Origin: CAZMZW01 sp964571135 | Lineage (GTDB): Bacteria > Chloroflexota > Anaerolineae > Anaerolineales > Anaerolineaceae | DNA length: 64,000 bases | Reading direction: 5' to 3' | Assembly: GCA_964571135.1 (NCBI GenBank) | Contig: CAZMZW010000002.1 | Coordinates: 62,001 to 126,000 of the forward strand | Part shown: in pieces, positions 43,966-52,096 of the stretch | How the letters are laid out: each line of letters starts with the position of its first letter | Numbering within the stretch: the stretch's first letter is position 1 | Made by a program: the position numbers and the translations under genes | Notes under the pieces: model-generated | Told to the model about the DNA's origin: nothing | The model's input: only the letters and a program-made list of their open reading frames with translations | Database searches by the model: none

Positions 43966-45123
43966 ATGGCAAATAACTTTGACCTTGTTCATGATAGACG
44001 TCATACCCAAAGTGTGAAATGGGATGCATATCCTTCCGATGTACTTCCGCTCTGGGTTGCCGATATGGATTTTAAAGCACCGGAGGTGGTATTAAAAATT
44101 CTTCATGAGCGGATTGACCATGGGATCTTTGGTTATGAGAGCGAATGTAGAAATTTAAAGGAAGTGTTCGTGACTTGGGCAGAGAAGCATTATGGATGGG
44201 AAATTAAACCTGAGGAAATACTATTTATCCCGGGAGTAGTCACTGGACTTAATTTGGCAGCTCAGGTACTCACAAAACCAGGCAATTCTGTACTCATTCA
44301 ACCACCGGTATATCCCCCTTTCTTTGGGGTTTCTAGAAATGCACAACTTTTGACTGTTGAAGCGCCATTAATAATGGACAGCGATTATTATTACTCTATT
44401 GATTTTGATAAGTTTGAAGCAGCCATCACACCCCAAACCCGAATATTCATCCTGTGTAACCCGCATAACCCGGTCGGCAGGGTTTTTAGCCGCAGCGAGT
44501 TGCAGAGATTAGCCGAAATCTGTATTAAACATGATCTGATGGTGATATCAGACGAAATTCATTGTGACCTGATTTACGATGATCGGATGCATGTACCTCT
44601 TGCCGGGCTGAATCCTCAAATATCTGAAAGAACGATCACTTTAATGGCACCCAGTAAGACCTTTAATATTGCAGGATTGAAATGTTCAATGATGATCATT
44701 CAGAATCCCGATTTATTAAAGCGTGTTGAAAATGGAAAAAGAGGATTAGTTAGTGAGCCTACAATTATCGGTTTGGAAGCTGCCCGTGCGGCCTATTCTA
44801 ATGGAGAGGATTGGCTTATTGAATTACTGGCTTATCTTAAATATAATCGCGATTTTATTCTCAATTATCTGAAAAATGATATCCCTCAAATAAAAATGCC
44901 AAACCCTGAAGGAACCTATCTCGCCTGGTTGGATTGTCGGCATCTTGATCTGAAACCAAATTCTTTTGAGTTCTTTTTATCTGAAGCCAAAGTGGCATTG
45001 AATGATGGCCATTCTTTTGGTATTGGCGGGGAGGGTTTTGTTCGGTTGAATTTTGGCTGCCCTCGAAGAACGCTCATTGAAGCCCTTGATCGAATGAAGA
45101 ATTCAATACAAAATGCCACTTGA
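43966..45123 (+). CDS. PatB/MalY-type pyridoxal-phosphate C-S lyase
   Basis: A fold-type I aminotransferase-like enzyme. The beginning SVKWDAYPSDVLPLWVADMDF is diagnostic of the MalY/PatB cystathionine beta-lyase family. The PLP site has CNPHNPVGR, SDEIHCDLIYD, and lysine in APSKTFNIAGLK near residue 230. It would cleave cystathionine or related thioethers, yielding homocysteine, pyruvate and ammonia. 385 residues. The nearest GAGG is 15 nt upstream of the ATG, so translation may be weak. Divergent from the methyltransferase operon. Confidence 0.88.
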   Translation: MANNFDLVHDRRHTQSVKWDAYPSDVLPLWVADMDFKAPEVVLKILHERIDHGIFGYESECRNLKEVFVTWAEKHYGWEIKPEEILFIPGVVTGLNLAAQVLTKPGNSVLIQPPVYPPFFGVSRNAQLLTVEAPLIMDSDYYYSIDFDKFEAAITPQTRIFILCNPHNPVGRVFSRSELQRLAEICIKHDLMVISDEIHCDLIYDDRMHVPLAGLNPQISERTITLMAPSKTFNIAGLKCSMMIIQNPDLLKRVENGKRGLVSEPTIIGLEAARAAYSNGEDWLIELLAYLKYNRDFILNYLKNDIPQIKMPNPEGTYLAWLDCRHLDLKPNSFEFFLSEAKVALNDGHSFGIGGEGFVRLNFGCPRRTLIEALDRMKNSIQNAT

Positions 45124-45165
45124 AAATCTGGTATATTTCTGAGCCTTATTAGTACTTTTCTATTC

Positions 45166-45819
45166 ATGAAAAAGAACAAACAGAAATCCGGTAAAAACAT
45201 ATTTGAAAGGTTTTATTCCAGGGTTGGTTTTCTTGGATCAATTATCCTGTTAATAATTGTGATTGCCGCAGGATATTTTGGTTTAAGAGCCTCTGGTGCT
45301 TACCTGATTATCTCAAGTGAGTTGCAACCCGCGAGCGCAATTGTAGTTTTGAGTGGTGGTGATGAATCCCGTATGAAGCAAGCATTACAACTTTATAACG
45401 AAAATTATGCCAAAATGATCATTCTGACCGAAACAGGTCAAACCACAGAAGGTTATCCCCAATTGTATAGTTTTGATATGCGGATAGTTTTACTCTCTCA
45501 TGGTATCCCAAGCGGAAATATACTTATCACTGATCGCCTTGTTAGCAGCACTCGGGATGAGGCCCTTGCAGTAAAAAACCTGATGATCAGTCAACAAATG
45601 AAATCCGCTATTATTGTTACGGATCCATATCATACCCGGCGTGCGCTCAATATTTTTAAAGAAAATTTTACTGATACGGATATTAAATTGAGTATTCAAC
45701 CAGTTCAAAATAGCTGGTATAACTCGCGAACATGGTTTCTAAAGTTCGATGGGTGGAAATTTACAGTAATGGAATATATTAAGCTTTTCGCGGATAAATT
45801 ACATATAATTGTCGATTAA
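45166..45819 (+). CDS. YdcF/SanA-like membrane-anchored protein (DUF218)
   Basis: An N-terminal membrane helix (about 20-42) is followed by a DUF218 domain: AIVVLSGGDESRMKQALQLY, then MIILTETG, VSSTRDEALAVKNLM, and AIIVTDPYHTRRALNIF. SanA and YdcF relatives affect envelope permeability; their chemistry is unknown. The orientation places the domain outside the membrane. 217 residues. It lies 42 nt after the PatB gene and is probably co-transcribed. A strong terminator follows. Confidence 0.8.
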   Translation: MKKNKQKSGKNIFERFYSRVGFLGSIILLIIVIAAGYFGLRASGAYLIISSELQPASAIVVLSGGDESRMKQALQLYNENYAKMIILTETGQTTEGYPQLYSFDMRIVLLSHGIPSGNILITDRLVSSTRDEALAVKNLMISQQMKSAIIVTDPYHTRRALNIFKENFTDTDIKLSIQPVQNSWYNSRTWFLKFDGWKFTVMEYIKLFADKLHIIVD

Positions 45820-45823
45820 ATTC

Positions 45824-45847
45824 ATCGGGCCGCTTGCGCGGCCCGAT
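45824..45847. terminator. Intrinsic terminator between ydcF-like gene and csp
   Basis: ATCGGGCCGC pairs with GCGGCCCGAT over 10 bp with a four-base loop. It stands 5 nt past the YdcF-like stop and 22 nt past the cold-shock gene stop, which run toward each other, so it can end both transcripts. T-rich DNA follows on the plus strand. Confidence 0.85.
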
Positions 45848-45869
45848 TTCGTATTTATTAATTTAGATT

Positions 45870-46082
45870 TTATACTACTGCAGTAACTTCTGCAGCTTGC
45901 AGGCCTTTTGGACCTTCTTCGACGGAAAATTCCACTACCTGTCCCTGCTTGAGGGATTTGTAACCTTCCATCTGAATTGCAGAGAAATGAACGAATACAT
46001 CTTCCCCGTTCTCACGTCCGATGAACCCATAACCCTTTGAAGGGCTGAACCATTTAATGGTTCCTTGAAAACGTTCTGCCAT
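45870..46082 (-). CDS. Cold-shock protein
   Basis: A small OB-fold protein that binds single-stranded RNA and DNA. RNP1 is KGYGFIG and RNP2 is DVFVHF, both intact. The ATG at 46082 gives the usual length of 70 residues beginning MAERFQGTIKWFSP; an ORF extension of 14 codons upstream lies inside the untranslated leader. The leader has a nested hairpin and its own promoter. Role probably RNA chaperone during growth or cold. Confidence 0.94.
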   Translation of the reverse strand: MAERFQGTIKWFSPSKGYGFIGRENGEDVFVHFSAIQMEGYKSLKQGQVVEFSVEEGPKGLQAAEVTAVV

Positions 46083-46115
46083 CTTATTACTCCATCTTTC
46101 TTTGAATAAAATAAT

Positions 46116-46167
46116 CGCAGGCAAACCATTTCATGATGAAATTACATTGTTTGGTATTGAACCTGCG
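46116..46167 (-). promoter_or_regulatory. Structured 5' leader of the cold-shock gene
   Basis: On the minus strand three nested stems can be seen: CGCAGG with CCTGCG (46162-46167 / 46116-46121), CAAAC with GTTTG (46149-46153 / 46122-46126), and the inner ATTTCAT with ATGAAAT (46128-46142) around one base. It starts a few nt after the predicted transcription start and leaves about 33 nt to the ATG. It may stabilise the mRNA or act as a temperature-sensing fold, as found in other cold-shock leaders. Confidence 0.6.
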
Positions 46168-46179
46168 GCCGACAAGGTA

Positions 46180-46208
46180 AGATTATCACTTTTTTTTGGG
46201 GGTGTCAA
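46180..46208 (-). promoter_or_regulatory. Promoter of the cold-shock gene
   Basis: On the minus strand a perfect TTGACA (46203-46208) is followed by GATAAT after 15 bp (46182-46187) or TAATCT after 17 bp (46180-46185). The spacer is a C5A8 block. This places transcription about 100 nt before the cold-shock ATG. Confidence 0.65.
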
Positions 46209-46271
46209 GACGCGTTGATTATGTATAATGAGAGCCCTGATATTTATGCGTTTAGCTCAAAGGAGCTGCGG

Positions 46272-46916
46272 TTGAAACAATTTAGAATTTATTCAATTTT
46301 GATATTATTCCTACTTATTGGGTTTTGGGGTTGTATCCCAGCCGCATTTCAACAAAAAAATGACAACATTCTATTAATAGATGATTTTTCGTCGAACCTG
46401 AATAATTGGAACGTCTGGGAAAATGAAGCAGGTTCAGCGGTCAGCTATTTTCAGCAAGGTTTGGTTTTTATTGTCAATATTCCCCAGTATGATTACATTT
46501 CTGTCACTAACGGAAGCTTTGGTGATGTGAGGATTGAAGCCACTGCAAACAAACTTACCGGCTCGGATGATAACGATTACGGAATTATTTGCCGCTATAA
46601 AAATGAGAAGAATTATTATGGTTTTATCATCTCTTCTGATGGATTTTTTGGAATAATTAAGGTTAAAGAAGGAATATATCAGTTATTGAATAATACAAGT
46701 ATGGAATTTAACTTCATGATTCATACTGGCAATGAATTTAATTTTTTACGAATGGATTGTATAGGTAACGCTATTAGTGCATATGTGAATAATACAAAAT
46801 TGGTGGAAGTGACAGATCCGGATTTCTTAGACGGGCAAGTTGGGCTCATGGCAGGTTCTTTTAGCAAACCGGGGGTTGCCATTTTGTTCGATAATTTTTT
46901 GGTATTGAAACCCTGA
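46272..46916 (+). CDS. Lipoprotein with LamG/DUF1080-like domain
   Basis: The start is a TTG at 46272, because AAAGGAG stands at 46259-46265, six bases before it. The ATG 19 codons upstream would overlap the csp promoter and separate the signal peptide from the N-terminus. The signal ends LIGFWGC (lipobox). The domain after it begins DDFSSNLNNWNVW and has NDYGIICRYKNEKNYYGFIIS and DNFLVLKP at the end. This is the pattern of concanavalin-like domains (DUF1080 type) that often bind sugars. Substrate unknown. It ends 4 nt before mtaB. Confidence 0.75.
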   Translation: MKQFRIYSILILFLLIGFWGCIPAAFQQKNDNILLIDDFSSNLNNWNVWENEAGSAVSYFQQGLVFIVNIPQYDYISVTNGSFGDVRIEATANKLTGSDDNDYGIICRYKNEKNYYGFIISSDGFFGIIKVKEGIYQLLNNTSMEFNFMIHTGNEFNFLRMDCIGNAISAYVNNTKLVEVTDPDFLDGQVGLMAGSFSKPGVAILFDNFLVLKP

Positions 46917-46920
46917 AAAA

Positions 46921-48198
46921 ATGAAAATATTTCTGGATTCAATTGGCTGCCGTCTCAATCAAAGCGAAATTGAGAAGATGGCGCTTCAATTCCGCCAGGC
47001 AGGTTATGAATTGGTGGATGACGCCAGCCTGGCTGACCTGGTGGTTGTGAATACCTGCGCAGTCACTTCTGCAGCCAGTTCAGATTCACGACAACATATC
47101 CGTCATGCTGCAAAAGTGGGAAATGCCAGAATTGTGGCAACAGGTTGCTGGGTAACGATTGATCCGCAGAGTGCATCCAAGCTTCCATCAGTTGCCTTGG
47201 TAGTCGATAATTTGCATAAACAGGGATTAGTGAAGGATATTCTTGGAAAGGAAGAGCATTCACTTGGCGATAAACTTCTCCCACGGTCAGCACTTCCGGG
47301 ATTGCGTAAACGCACACGAGCTTTTATAAAGATCCAGGATGGATGCAATAATCATTGTTCTTATTGCATTACCCGAATCGCACGTGGAAAGAGCCGTAGT
47401 CAATCCGTGGAGGAAATATTAAGAGATATTCAATCAGCCATTGATGGCGGGGTAAAGGAAATAGTATTAACTGGTGCGCAATTGGGATCCTGGGGAAAAG
47501 ATCTTGAACCGAAAAAGAAATTAATTGACCTGATTGAAATTGTTTTCCGAAATACCAGCATCGAAAGATTGCGTTTGTCTTCCATTGAGCCCTGGGAAAT
47601 AAATGAGGATTACCTTGCGGTTTTCCAAAACAAGCGATTTTGTCGTCATTTACATTTACCTTTACAATCTGGTTCCACGGAAATCCTTAAACGTATGACC
47701 AGGCAAATGACCCCTGAGAAGTACAGTGATTTGGTATTGCTGTTAAGAAATGCATGTCCAGAATTGGCGATTACCACTGACCTGATTGTGGGTTTCCCGG
47801 GAGAAACTGAAACTGAATTTAATGTAACTTTGGAATTCATTCAAAAAATGAATTTTGCTGGAGGTCACGTCTTTTCTTATTCTCCCCGCCCAGAAACATC
47901 AGCCGCCTTGCTACCAGATCCGGTTCATCAAAGAATAAAAAAAGAGCGTAGCAAATTATTGCGATCTTATCTCTCACAGTCAACCAACCAATATCAAAAC
48001 AAATTCCTGGGACAAAATATTCAGGTTCTATGGGAAAAATCTGAGAGGACAGACCGAACAGGATGGCGTATGGAAGGCTTGACGGATAATTATCTAAGAG
48101 TTTTCGCATTCTCAAAGACCGATCGTTGGAATCAATTTTCAGATGTGCATATATTGAATGTTGAAGGAAAACTAATAAAAGGTTTAATTAAGAGGTAG
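46921..48198 (+). CDS. mtaB: tRNA t6A37 methylthiotransferase MtaB
   Basis: A radical-SAM enzyme that adds a methylthio group to N6-threonylcarbamoyladenosine-37 of tRNA. The N-terminal UPF0004 domain has SIGCRLNQSEIE and VVVNTCAVTS, with cluster cysteines Cys10, Cys46 and probably Cys80. The radical-SAM cluster is CNNHCSYC near residue 145. Other marks: SSIEPWEIN, LHLPLQSGS, and DLIVGFPGETETEF. The C-terminal TRAM-like domain is weakly visible. 425 residues. SIGCRLNQ and length point to MtaB rather than MiaB or RimO. Confidence 0.92.
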   Translation: MKIFLDSIGCRLNQSEIEKMALQFRQAGYELVDDASLADLVVVNTCAVTSAASSDSRQHIRHAAKVGNARIVATGCWVTIDPQSASKLPSVALVVDNLHKQGLVKDILGKEEHSLGDKLLPRSALPGLRKRTRAFIKIQDGCNNHCSYCITRIARGKSRSQSVEEILRDIQSAIDGGVKEIVLTGAQLGSWGKDLEPKKKLIDLIEIVFRNTSIERLRLSSIEPWEINEDYLAVFQNKRFCRHLHLPLQSGSTEILKRMTRQMTPEKYSDLVLLLRNACPELAITTDLIVGFPGETETEFNVTLEFIQKMNFAGGHVFSYSPRPETSAALLPDPVHQRIKKERSKLLRSYLSQSTNQYQNKFLGQNIQVLWEKSERTDRTGWRMEGLTDNYLRVFAFSKTDRWNQFSDVHILNVEGKLIKGLIKR

Positions 48199-48279
48199 AT
48201 TACTTAGATCGTAAGAAATAGGGATTCGGGTTTGTGAAAACGATTTATAGCGTATGAATAATTGTGGTATCTTTCGTTA

Positions 48280-48288
48280 TGGTATAAT
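48280..48288 (+). promoter_or_regulatory. Extended -10 promoter of rpmH
   Basis: TGGTATAAT (48280-48288) is a perfect TATAAT with a TG extension; TTGTGG about 15 bp upstream is a weak -35. It stands 36 nt before the rpmH start. No DnaA box or dnaA gene is next to it, although this cluster often lies near the replication origin. Confidence 0.6.
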
Positions 48289-48323
48289 TCGTCCGTTAAA
48301 TTAATAGAGCTAGAGGTAGTTGC

Positions 48324-48497
48324 ATGCCAAAAAGGGTTTATCAGCCACATATTCGTCATAGACTTCGTGTTCATGGTTTTCGACAGCGGATGTCCACTGC
48401 CAACGGGCGGCGTGTGCTAAAGAGAAGACGTGCAAAGGGACGCATCCATCTGACTGTAAAGAAGAACAATAACGTCAAGCATGTTCGCTGGCAGTAA
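48324..48497 (+). CDS. rpmH: Ribosomal protein bL34
   Basis: Fifty-seven codons starting at ATG 48324. The sequence reads MPKRVYQPHIRHRLRVHGFR, then QRMSTANGRRVLKRRRAKG and RIHLTV, the full bL34 pattern, followed by about 12 extra residues (KKNNNVKHVRWQ). GAGG is present 8 nt upstream (tagaggtagttgc). It precedes rnpA, the usual partner, by 73 nt. Confidence 0.95.
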   Translation: MPKRVYQPHIRHRLRVHGFRQRMSTANGRRVLKRRRAKGRIHLTVKKNNNVKHVRWQ

Positions 48498-48570
48498 TCT
48501 GTTTTCTTCGAAATGGGAAAACAGCCATTTACGGATTTAAGCTTGATCAAGAAAGGGAATAGGTAAATGG

Positions 48571-48927
48571 GTGAAGCGAAAGCAATGTCTAACCCGTTCA
48601 ACCGATTTTCTACGGGTAAAACGTACGGGAAATTCTTTCGCTAATTCATTTATGGTATTAATTGCTGCGCCAAATAACTTATCATTTTCGCGTTTTGCCA
48701 TCGCCGCTGGGCGCTCGGTTGGAAATGCAGTTTTACGTAACAGGGCAAAAAGGCGGATGAGGTCATGCCTGGATGCTGTATCACCACTGGTTCAACCTGG
48801 GTGGGATCTGGTCTTCTATGGACGAAAACCGTTAGTACCGGCAAAATTCAGTGAGGTTAACCAGGCGATGAATGAAATTATTAAAAAAGCTAATTTGCTT
48901 TTATCGGAATCTATAATTAAAGAATGA
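48571..48927 (+). CDS. rnpA: Ribonuclease P protein component
   Basis: The protein part of RNase P, which binds the catalytic RNA and the 5' leader of pre-tRNA. The RNR motif is in GRSVGNAVLRNRAKRRMR, and the start LTRSTDFLRVKRTGNSF is typical. It has 118 residues and begins with GTG. It follows rpmH and overlaps yidD by 4 nt, the classical gene order. Confidence 0.95.
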   Translation: MKRKQCLTRSTDFLRVKRTGNSFANSFMVLIAAPNNLSFSRFAIAAGRSVGNAVLRNRAKRRMRSCLDAVSPLVQPGWDLVFYGRKPLVPAKFSEVNQAMNEIIKKANLLLSESIIKE

Positions 48928-49202
48928 TGGATCATACATATCTGGATGAGCCAGCTTTACGTGATTTCAAACTCACTTTTTGGAATTTCCCTCAATGGGT
49001 ATTGCTCGGGCTTATCCGTTTTTACCAAAAGACAATTTCATCAGCTTTGCCTTCGAATACATGCCGTTTTTATCCCACTTGTTCTCATTATGGATACCAG
49101 GCTGTCTATAAATATGGTTTTTTTAAAGGATTGTTTAAAGCAGCTTTTCGAATTCTCCGCTGCAATCCGTTCAATCCTGGTGGTTATGACCCTCTTTCGT
49201 AA
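48924..49202 (+). CDS. yidD: Membrane protein insertion efficiency factor YidD
   Basis: A small membrane-associated protein that helps YidC/Sec insertion. Family landmarks are LIRFYQKTISSALPSNTCRFYPTCSHYG and ILRCNPFNPGGYDP, with the conserved cysteines. 92 residues including an N-terminal extension of about 25. It overlaps the rnpA stop (ATGA). Confidence 0.94.
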   Translation: MMDHTYLDEPALRDFKLTFWNFPQWVLLGLIRFYQKTISSALPSNTCRFYPTCSHYGYQAVYKYGFFKGLFKAAFRILRCNPFNPGGYDPLS

Positions 49203-49235
49203 AAATTTAGAAAGGATAATCAATTTAATATTCGT

Positions 49236-50357
49236 ATGAAAAAGAAACTACTATTATCGACAATAGCGTTCCTTATCCTGGCGGTGGCTATTAGCGGTTG
49301 TACAACCGCTGGTTTGGCTACCTCCTGGCCAGGATTAAATGTTTCCCAGGACTTGGCCTATGTAGCATTTGCCAATTTCATTTATGCAGTAAAAACTTCA
49401 GATGGAAGTTTGGCCTGGCGCTTTCCTCAGGAAACAGTAAAAGACACATTATTCTTTGCTGCTCCCGCATTTGAAAATAACACGATCGTAGCTGGTGATT
49501 ATGCCAATGTTCTTTTCAGTCTAAATGCGACCACTGGTCAGCAAAATTGGGATTTTAAAGGTGCTAAGGATCGCTACATTGCATCTCCATTGCTTATAAA
49601 TGGAATCACTTATGCACCCAACGCGGATAATCATTTATATACGCTTGATTCCGATGGAAACCTGCTTTGGGTATTCAAGACCTTAAAACCAAATTGGTCA
49701 AAGCCAGTAACCGATGGGTCGAATATTTATTTTGGTTCAATGGATCATTCTTTGTATTCATTGAAATTAAACTATGGTGTGGATGAAATTGGTGCTGATG
49801 AGAATGGTAAGCGAATTGCCATTCAGAAACCTCTTTGGAGTACAGATTTGGTAACAGCTATTTTCGCTGATCCGATTCTTTCCACGAATAATATCCTTTA
49901 TGCCGGTACACTGGGTGGGAAATTGTTTGCTGTAGATGCCCTAACAGGCAAAGTCATCTGGTCGTATCCTTCAACTGGCAAACTGGGCGGGATCTGGTCT
50001 TCCCCTGTCATAGTAGGAGATATGGTCATGGTTGGTGATGAGCTAGGAAAAATATATGCCCTTTCCGCTTCAACAGGTGTTGAGGTCTGGAAAACACCTG
50101 TGGATGCCGGTGCTCCAGTGATTGGTGGTGGAACTTTGATGACTGATAAAGCAGCTTTTGTCACAACTGCTGGAAAAATATTCACTCTCAATCCTTCAGG
50201 AACCGAGCTGTGGAATAAAACATTTACTGAACCTTTATATACCTCTCCAATAGTCATGAATGGGTATACATTTTTGGCTGCGGCAGGTAATGATTTCTTA
50301 TTAACTAAATTTGACCAAAACGGCAATCAGCCTTGGTCTTTTAAACTCCCCAAATAA
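49236..50357 (+). CDS. PQQ-like beta-propeller lipoprotein
   Basis: A lipoprotein signal (VAISGC) precedes an eight-bladed-type propeller. Blade motifs recur: YAVKTSDGSLAWRFP, LNATTGQQNWDF, LDSDGNLLWVFK, VDALTGKVIWSYP, LSASTGVEVWKTP, LNPSGTELWNKTF and FDQNGNQPWSF. This is the BamB/PQQ fold, but no enzyme motif is seen, so it probably serves protein binding at the outer face. It stands between yidD and yidC, where those genes usually abut, 33 nt and 12 nt from them, so it is likely co-expressed. Confidence 0.85.
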   Translation: MKKKLLLSTIAFLILAVAISGCTTAGLATSWPGLNVSQDLAYVAFANFIYAVKTSDGSLAWRFPQETVKDTLFFAAPAFENNTIVAGDYANVLFSLNATTGQQNWDFKGAKDRYIASPLLINGITYAPNADNHLYTLDSDGNLLWVFKTLKPNWSKPVTDGSNIYFGSMDHSLYSLKLNYGVDEIGADENGKRIAIQKPLWSTDLVTAIFADPILSTNNILYAGTLGGKLFAVDALTGKVIWSYPSTGKLGGIWSSPVIVGDMVMVGDELGKIYALSASTGVEVWKTPVDAGAPVIGGGTLMTDKAAFVTTAGKIFTLNPSGTELWNKTFTEPLYTSPIVMNGYTFLAAAGNDFLLTKFDQNGNQPWSFKLPK

Positions 50358-50369
50358 AAGGAAAATACC

Positions 50370-51233
50370 ATGTGGGATACCGTTGTTATTAGCCCCCTGA
50401 TTAATGTTCTTCTTTTTATCTATAATCTGATCGGTCAGAATTTTGGTATTGCAGTGATCCTCTTCACTATTCTAATCAAACTGGCGACTCATCCATTGAC
50501 TGCCAAACAGATAAAAAGTACAAAAGCCCTTTCTGATCTTCAACAAGACCCGGAATGGATTGAAATGCAGAAGAAATATAAAAATGATAAGAATAAGTTG
50601 GCTGAAGTACAAATGGCTCTCTATAAAAAACGTGGGGTCAGTCCATTTTCATCCTGCCTGCCTACTTTTATCCAATTACCAATCATTATCGGTTTGTACC
50701 AGGCAATCATCCAAACGATGGGGAATGCCCCCCTGCAACTGGCTAACTTAGTTTCCAGGGTTTCTCCCTGGTTAACCAATGCGTTCAAATTCATTCCCTG
50801 GCTGAAAGATCCAATCACTTTAATTCCCTTAAATAGTCAATTCCTTTGGATGGATCTGGGTAGACCGGAACGCTTATATATCCCAGGAATTAGTTTTGGA
50901 ATCCCAGTATTGACAATCCTGGTGGTTATTTCGAGCTTCCTGCAAAGCAAACTGATGTCTCCTCCTTCGAGTGACCCGCAATCAAAACAGATGTCGGGCA
51001 TGATGAATATTTACATGCCATTATTGATGGGTTGGTTTGCTTATTCTTTCGCATCCGGACTGGCTTTATACTTTTTAGTCTCTAATATTGTGACTATTTT
51101 TCAATATGGAGCGCTGGGTAAACTGAATTTAGGCAATTTATTCCCACCTAAAAAAATTGACACCAAAGCAAAAAATGATAAAGTACGATCAACCCAATTA
51201 AAAAGTAGTGCATCCAAAACAGATAAGAAATAA
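50370..51233 (+). CDS. yidC: Membrane protein insertase YidC (Oxa1 family)
   Basis: It inserts proteins into the cytoplasmic membrane. About five helices; the short form without the large periplasmic domain. Typical segments are NFGIAVILFTILIKLATHPLT, AEVQMALYKKRGVSPFSSCLPTFIQLPIIIGLYQAI, and MPLLMGWFAYSFASGLALYFLVSN. The positively charged residue of the hydrophilic groove may be Lys or Arg in the first helix region (ILIKLATH). The C-tail is basic. 287 residues. Confidence 0.95.
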   Translation: MWDTVVISPLINVLLFIYNLIGQNFGIAVILFTILIKLATHPLTAKQIKSTKALSDLQQDPEWIEMQKKYKNDKNKLAEVQMALYKKRGVSPFSSCLPTFIQLPIIIGLYQAIIQTMGNAPLQLANLVSRVSPWLTNAFKFIPWLKDPITLIPLNSQFLWMDLGRPERLYIPGISFGIPVLTILVVISSFLQSKLMSPPSSDPQSKQMSGMMNIYMPLLMGWFAYSFASGLALYFLVSNIVTIFQYGALGKLNLGNLFPPKKIDTKAKNDKVRSTQLKSSASKTDKK

Positions 51234-51256
51234 TTGGATCATTCTTTGAGGAAATT

Positions 51257-52015
51257 ATGACAAAAGAAAAAACAACTGTTGAGGTGAATGCTTCCACGGT
51301 TGAAGAAGCAATTGAAAAAGGATTAGATCAGCTCGGCCTGCCAAGAAATGCAGTGGACATAGAAATGTTGGATGAAGGGCGTCAGGGTTTTCTGGGACTG
51401 GGAAATCGAGATGCTCGGGTCAAACTAACAGTCAAAGAAATTGCATCCGAAAAAACTAAAGAAAAACCGGCTTTAGTAATAAATAAAAAGAACATTGACA
51501 TACAAACTGAAACGGTTATTCCTGAAGACATGGACAAAATTGAAGTAAACAAGAATAATGCGATTGAAATTGTCCGTGAACTTGTTACTCGTATGAAAAT
51601 TGATGCACAGGTTTCAGGCAGGGTGATTGAACCAGAAGATGAAAGAGATCATCCAATGATTTTGGTTGAGGTCACTGGAAATGACCTGAGTATATTAATA
51701 GGTCGTCGATCTGAAACCCTTAATGCCCTTCAATATATTGCCAGTTTGATCCTCTGCGAAAAAGCTGGTCAATGGGTGCCATTAAATTTGGATGTGCAGG
51801 GATACCGTTTGCGCCGCGAGAACCAGCTGCGCCAATTAGCGCGCCGTTTGGCAGACCAGGTGATTCAGACGGGACGCCGGCAAATTCTGGAACCCATGCC
51901 AGCGAATGAACGCCGAATAATTCACTTGGAATTACGTTACCATCCATTTGTAACAACTGCGAGTATTGGTGAAGAACCCAACCGAAAAACAACGATCATT
52001 TTAAAACCAAAATAA
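51257..52015 (+). CDS. jag: RNA-binding protein Jag/KhpB
   Basis: Three domains: Jag-N at 1-60 (TVEEAIEKGLDQLGL, GFLGLGNRDARV), a KH domain at about 100-175 (ILIGRRSETLNALQYIASL), and R3H at about 180-250 with ERRIIHLEL. Jag/KhpB forms an RNA-binding complex that affects wall growth in other bacteria. It follows yidC by 23 nt, its normal place. A strong terminator is directly downstream. Confidence 0.94.
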   Translation: MTKEKTTVEVNASTVEEAIEKGLDQLGLPRNAVDIEMLDEGRQGFLGLGNRDARVKLTVKEIASEKTKEKPALVINKKNIDIQTETVIPEDMDKIEVNKNNAIEIVRELVTRMKIDAQVSGRVIEPEDERDHPMILVEVTGNDLSILIGRRSETLNALQYIASLILCEKAGQWVPLNLDVQGYRLRRENQLRQLARRLADQVIQTGRRQILEPMPANERRIIHLELRYHPFVTTASIGEEPNRKTTIILKPK

Positions 52016-52040
52016 AATAATTATTAAATAGTATTTGAAT

Positions 52041-52079
52041 GTGCGCTACAAGATACATTGAAAAGCGCACTTTTTATTT
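52041..52079 (+). terminator. Intrinsic terminator after jag
   Basis: GTGCGCT (52041-52047) pairs with AGCGCAC (52064-52070) over 7 bp, followed by TTTTTATTT. It ends the rpmH-jag operon. It also shows that an in-frame ATG at 52058 is not the start of the next gene. Confidence 0.88.
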
Positions 52080-52096
52080 CCCGAAGGAGTTTTATT

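Noticed and set aside
46150..46170. tRNA T-arm-like string near the cold-shock leader
   Set aside because: GGTTCAATACC resembles a T-loop, but no acceptor, D or anticodon arm is present; the bases form the outer stems of the leader hairpin.
46215..46271. ATG start of the lipoprotein before mtaB
   Set aside because: The TTG at 46272 has AAAGGAG at the right distance and places the signal peptide at the N-terminus.
48199..48323. Replication origin or DnaA boxes upstream of rpmH
   Set aside because: No DnaA-box-like cluster and no dnaA gene is next to this locus, although the gene set is often near oriC.
49898..50326. 142-codon open frame on the minus strand
   Set aside because: Antisense to the beta-propeller lipoprotein; no ribosome site and no recognisable motif.
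52058..52096. Upstream ATG for the pyrimidine phosphorylase
   Set aside because: It falls inside the terminator hairpin after jag, and the ATG at 52097 has a good ribosome site.
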